From Mycolicibacterium iranicum (GTDB taxonomy: Bacteria; Actinomycetota; Actinomycetes; Mycobacteriales; Mycobacteriaceae), in NCBI RefSeq assembly GCF_001650495.1, contig NZ_LWCS01000014.1:1-64000 (forward strand): a stretch of DNA of 64,000 bases, written 5' to 3'. Numbering within the stretch: the first letter of the stretch is position 1; each line of letters begins with the position of its first letter. A program made the position numbers and the translations under genes. A model generated the notes under the pieces. The model ran no database searches. It was not told the origin of the DNA and saw only the letters and a list, made by a program, of their open reading frames with translations. This document shows positions 61,392-64,000 of this stretch, in pieces.

Positions 61392-62159
61392 ATGGAGATC
61401 GAGGGCAAAAAGGCCATTGTCGTCGGCGGTGCGTCAGGCTTCGGGCGAGCGACCGCGGAGGCATTGGCCAAACGCGGCGCGAGCGTTGCGGTTCTGGACC
61501 GTCCGCAGTCCAAGGGCAAGGAAGTCGCCGATCAGATCGGGGGTGCGTTCCACGAGGTGGACGTCACGGACTTCGACGGCACAGAGTCCGTGATCAACGC
61601 CGCGGTCGACGGCCTGGGCGGGCTGCACATCGCGGTCACCACCGCCGGTGGCGGTGTCGGCGAACGCACTGTGAAGAAAGACGGCCCGCACAGTCTGGAT
61701 TCCTTCCGTAAGACAGTCGACCTCAACTTGATTGGCACGTTCAACGTCAGCCGACTGGCCGCATGGCACATGTCGAAGAACGACCCCGTCGACGACGAGG
61801 CCGAGGAGCGCGGCGTCATCATCAACACCTCCTCGATCGCAGCGTTCGAAGGCCAGATCGGTCAGGTGGCCTACACCGCCACCAAGGCCGCGGTCGCCGG
61901 GATGTGCTTGACCATGGCTCGCGATCTGGGCAGCCTCGGCATCCGCGCCCTCGCGATCGCCCCCAGCTTGTTCGCCACCGGCCTCACCGAAGGCATTCCG
62001 GACGAGTTCGCCACCGTACTCACCAAGGATGCGGCCTTCCCGAAGCGTCTCGGCAAGCCCGAGGAGTACGCCAAGCTGGCGATCGCGATCGTCGAGAACC
62101 CGATGCTCAACGGCCAGTGCCTGCGGTTGGACGCCGGGCAGCGTTTCGCTCCGAAGTAG
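61392..62159 (+). CDS. SDR family oxidoreductase (3-hydroxyacyl-CoA dehydrogenase-like)
   Basis: The 255-residue SDR has VVGGASGFGRATAE for the cofactor, TAGGGV in place of NNAG, Ser in INTSSIAAF and the YTATK catalytic pair. The layout (AVLDRPQSKGKEVADQIGGAFHEVDVTD; FPKRLGKPEEYAKLAIAIVENPMLNGQCLRLDAGQRF) matches type-2 3-hydroxyacyl-CoA dehydrogenases. ATG at 61392 is preceded by AAAGGGAGC. It is divergent from the sulfite-oxidase-like gene. A strong hairpin follows at 62171. Confidence 0.9.
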   Translation: MEIEGKKAIVVGGASGFGRATAEALAKRGASVAVLDRPQSKGKEVADQIGGAFHEVDVTDFDGTESVINAAVDGLGGLHIAVTTAGGGVGERTVKKDGPHSLDSFRKTVDLNLIGTFNVSRLAAWHMSKNDPVDDEAEERGVIINTSSIAAFEGQIGQVAYTATKAAVAGMCLTMARDLGSLGIRALAIAPSLFATGLTEGIPDEFATVLTKDAAFPKRLGKPEEYAKLAIAIVENPMLNGQCLRLDAGQRFAPK

Positions 62160-62170
62160 CCGGGATTGGA

Positions 62171-62203
62171 CGTGCTGGGTCGCGATGCGCGCGACCCAGC
62201 ACG
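62171..62203 (+). terminator. Strong hairpin CGTGCTGGGTCGCG-N5-CGCGACCCAGCACG
   Basis: The 14-base perfect arms flank a 5-base loop just after the SDR stop (62159) and 60 bases before the lipoprotein gene. There is no long U-run, as is typical for mycobacterial terminators. Confidence 0.75.
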
Positions 62204-62262
62204 CCGAGGTCGCGCTTTGCGCATTCCGCGCCGAATTGGCGACGCCCCGCTAATGTTTGCCC

Positions 62263-63639
62263 ATGCGAATCACGGCAAGTGCGGCGCTCATCGCCGTCGC
62301 CCTTCTTCTGGCGGCCTGTGGTGGCTCCTCGCCGCAGGGCGCCAAATCGCCCGGGAGTGCCGCTCCCGCAAAGTCCGCCACCCCGCCGGACACCAGCAAC
62401 GTCAAGATCCAGGGTGATGAGGACGACCCGGTCAACCAGCTGGTGATGCAGGCGATCGCCGACCTTGAAAGCTATTGGGGAGCGCAGTTTCCCGAGCTAT
62501 ACGGAACCGAGTTCAAGCCGGTCGAGGGTGGCTACTACGCTGCGTATCCGTCGACCGGGGAGCTGCCCCCTTGCGCATTCGAATCGAGTGCCATCTCGGG
62601 CAATGCCTTCTACTGCTCCACGGCAGATGTGATCGCCTGGGATGCCGAGGGGTTGCTGCCCGAGCTGCAGTCGAAGTTCGGCGACTTCGTCATCCCCGTC
62701 GTGATGGCCCACGAGTTCGGGCACGCCGTGCAATTCCGCGCCGGCGTCGAGGGCATGACCGTCACCCGGGAACTCCAGGCTGACTGCTTCGCGGGCGCCT
62801 GGTCGAAGCATGTGTTCGACGACAACGTCTTCGACGTCAACGCCGCTCAGCTCGACAGCGCACTCGCAGGCATTCTGGACCTGCGTGACAGGCCCGGCAC
62901 CAGTGCCGAGGACCCGAACGCGCACGGCAGCGGATTCGACCGCGTCGGGGCATTCCAGGACGGCTTCTACAACGGCACACAGCGGTGCACGGAGTACCGG
63001 GACAACGAGCCGATGGTGCTTGCCCTGCCGTTCGCCAGCGACCAGGACGAAGCCCGCGGCGGCGACATGGACTACGGCTACGTCGTCAACACCGTGCCCT
63101 ACGACCTCGAGGACTACTGGAACCACGTGTACCCGTTGGTGTCCAACGGACAGCCGTGGGTACCGGTGCGCGGGCTGGAGCCCTTCGACCCCTCCAACCC
63201 GCCGATGTGCGGCAACCAGTCGGCCGAAGGCTATGCGTTGTTCTATTGCGTTCCAGAGGATTACGTCGGTTGGGACAACACGGAGGCGATGCCTGAGATC
63301 GCGCGTAAGGGCGGCGACTATGCCGTCGCGACGCTCCTGGCCACCCAGTACGGCCTCGCGGTACTGAACCGGTTGGGTGACACCTCCGACGAGAAGACCT
63401 CGACGCTGCGCGGCGACTGCTTCGCCGGTGCCTACACCGCGAGCGTCATCCTCCAGAACCGTCCCGAGACGAGCACGTTCGGCATCTCGCCCGGGGACCT
63501 CGACGAGGGCATCAAGGCGCTGCTGGTTTTCCGCGGCGAGGGCGACGTGGATCGCCAGGGCGCGGGCGACGCGCGCGTGCGGGCATTCCGCACAGGCGTG
63601 CTCGAGGGTGTGCAGCCCTGCGTGACGTTGGAGCCGTAA
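62263..63639 (+). CDS. Lipoprotein metallopeptidase with duplicated domain
   Basis: The 458-residue protein starts with a lipoprotein signal (MRITASAALIAVALLLAACGGS, lipobox LAAC). The first domain has a zinc-protease motif HEFGH in VMAHEFGHAVQ, followed by LQADCFAGAW. A second segment repeats the same order (FYCVPEDYVGWDN, then LATQYGLAV, then LRGDCFAGAY and a closing GAGDARVRAF) but has lost the His-Glu-Phe-Gly-His motif. The protein is therefore anchored outside the cytoplasm, with one active and one pseudo-protease copy. LpqM of M. tuberculosis is a known mycobacterial lipoprotein peptidase of similar length, but I did not confirm homology. Confidence 0.88.
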   Translation: MRITASAALIAVALLLAACGGSSPQGAKSPGSAAPAKSATPPDTSNVKIQGDEDDPVNQLVMQAIADLESYWGAQFPELYGTEFKPVEGGYYAAYPSTGELPPCAFESSAISGNAFYCSTADVIAWDAEGLLPELQSKFGDFVIPVVMAHEFGHAVQFRAGVEGMTVTRELQADCFAGAWSKHVFDDNVFDVNAAQLDSALAGILDLRDRPGTSAEDPNAHGSGFDRVGAFQDGFYNGTQRCTEYRDNEPMVLALPFASDQDEARGGDMDYGYVVNTVPYDLEDYWNHVYPLVSNGQPWVPVRGLEPFDPSNPPMCGNQSAEGYALFYCVPEDYVGWDNTEAMPEIARKGGDYAVATLLATQYGLAVLNRLGDTSDEKTSTLRGDCFAGAYTASVILQNRPETSTFGISPGDLDEGIKALLVFRGEGDVDRQGAGDARVRAFRTGVLEGVQPCVTLEP

Positions 63640-63678
63640 TTGCGAACCGCGGGTCGCAGAACCTGACACGATAACGGC

Positions 63679-64000
63679 ATGCCAGTGGAGGTGACGCTGT
63701 CCGATGCCGACCAGGATGCGCTGCAGGCGTGGATTCGCCGGGCCGGGGTCGGGACGGCGGTCACCGATGTCGAGCCGCTGACCGGCGGATCGCAGAACAT
63801 CGTCGTGCGACTGAACGTCGACGGCGCACCGATGGTCTTGCGCCGCCCACCGCCGCATCCCAGGCCGACGAGCGACGACACCATGCGGCGCGAGATCGCG
63901 GTGCTGCAGACACTGAAGGATACCGACGTGCCGCATCCGCGACTGATCGCCGGATGCGAAGACCTCGACGTGCTCGGAGTGGTTTTCTACCTCATGGAGG
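63679..64000 (+). CDS. Phosphotransferase-like protein (APH family), 3' end outside window
   Basis: The 107 codons visible start ATG at 63679 and show the N-terminal lobe of aminoglycoside-phosphotransferase-like kinases (VEPLTGGSQNIVVRLNVDGAPMVLRRPP), ending in HPRLIAGCEDLDVLGVVFYLME. This family includes kinases that phosphorylate small molecules; several in mycobacteria are annotated next to acyl-CoA dehydrogenases. The active-site Asp lies beyond the window, so function cannot be checked. Confidence 0.75.
   Translation, partial: MPVEVTLSDADQDALQAWIRRAGVGTAVTDVEPLTGGSQNIVVRLNVDGAPMVLRRPPPHPRPTSDDTMRREIAVLQTLKDTDVPHPRLIAGCEDLDVLGVVFYLME

Noticed and set aside
1..64000. Mobile elements, prophage genes, tRNA or rRNA
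   Set aside because: No transposase, integrase, phage gene or RNA gene pattern was recognised in the window.

Overview
The window is high-GC actinobacterial chromosome, most likely from a fast-growing environmental Mycobacterium (Mycolicibacterium). The basis is frequent GTG starts, dense 4-nt ATGA/GTGA gene overlaps, two F420-type luciferase-like oxidoreductases, a mycofactocin-type short-chain dehydrogenase, very many acyl-CoA enzymes, and a ligB-cstA pair in the same order and orientation I recall from M. tuberculosis. There is no rRNA, tRNA, transposase or CRISPR array. The species call is inference.

Region 1 (1-1865): two minus-strand genes, a GNAT-like hypothetical protein overlapping a ThiF/MoeY-like (Rv1355c-type) gene that runs off the left edge. 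An AT-richer gap of about 680 bases follows (1866-2549) and holds a perfect GGTTACC palindrome.

Region 2 (2550-12410): a first catabolic cluster with MaoC hydratase, FMO-type flavin monooxygenase, alpha/beta hydrolase, mycofactocin-type SDR, two acyl-CoA dehydrogenases, FabG-like SDR, thiolase, GntR regulator and CaiB-type CoA transferase. A divergent palindrome (7338-7358) and a promoter/operator at 3041-3069 look like its control sites.

Region 3 (12399-55593): about 43 kb of fatty-acid/terpenoid/steroid-like catabolism. It holds five acyl-CoA synthetases, six crotonases, two thiolases, a two-subunit-type acyl-CoA dehydrogenase pair, three amidohydrolases, two P450s, a Rieske oxygenase, a Baeyer-Villiger-like monooxygenase, two aldehyde dehydrogenases, a carboxyltransferase, two F420-type oxidoreductases, a CoA transferase, a molybdopterin oxidoreductase, and TetR and GntR regulators. 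The main observation is that eight intergenic sites in this region share one 19-bp palindrome, consensus TACTGTAA-NNN-TTACAGTA, in front of nearly every operon. This suggests one dedicated regulon, with the TetR protein (22577-23314) as first candidate regulator. The substrate cannot be read from the sequence. The enzyme set fits a large cyclic or branched hydrophobic compound that is oxygenated, ring-opened, activated with CoA and beta-oxidised.

Region 4 (55648-64000): more general genes, namely a YbdD-type small protein overlapping cstA, ligB, a membrane sulfite-oxidase-like molybdoenzyme, an SDR, a lipoprotein metallopeptidase with an internally duplicated domain, and a partial phosphotransferase-like gene. 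Several convergent gene junctions carry inverted repeats. Three of them share the same arm sequence (CGAAACTGCATTCC) with different loops, which makes them a repeat family as well as likely bidirectional terminators.
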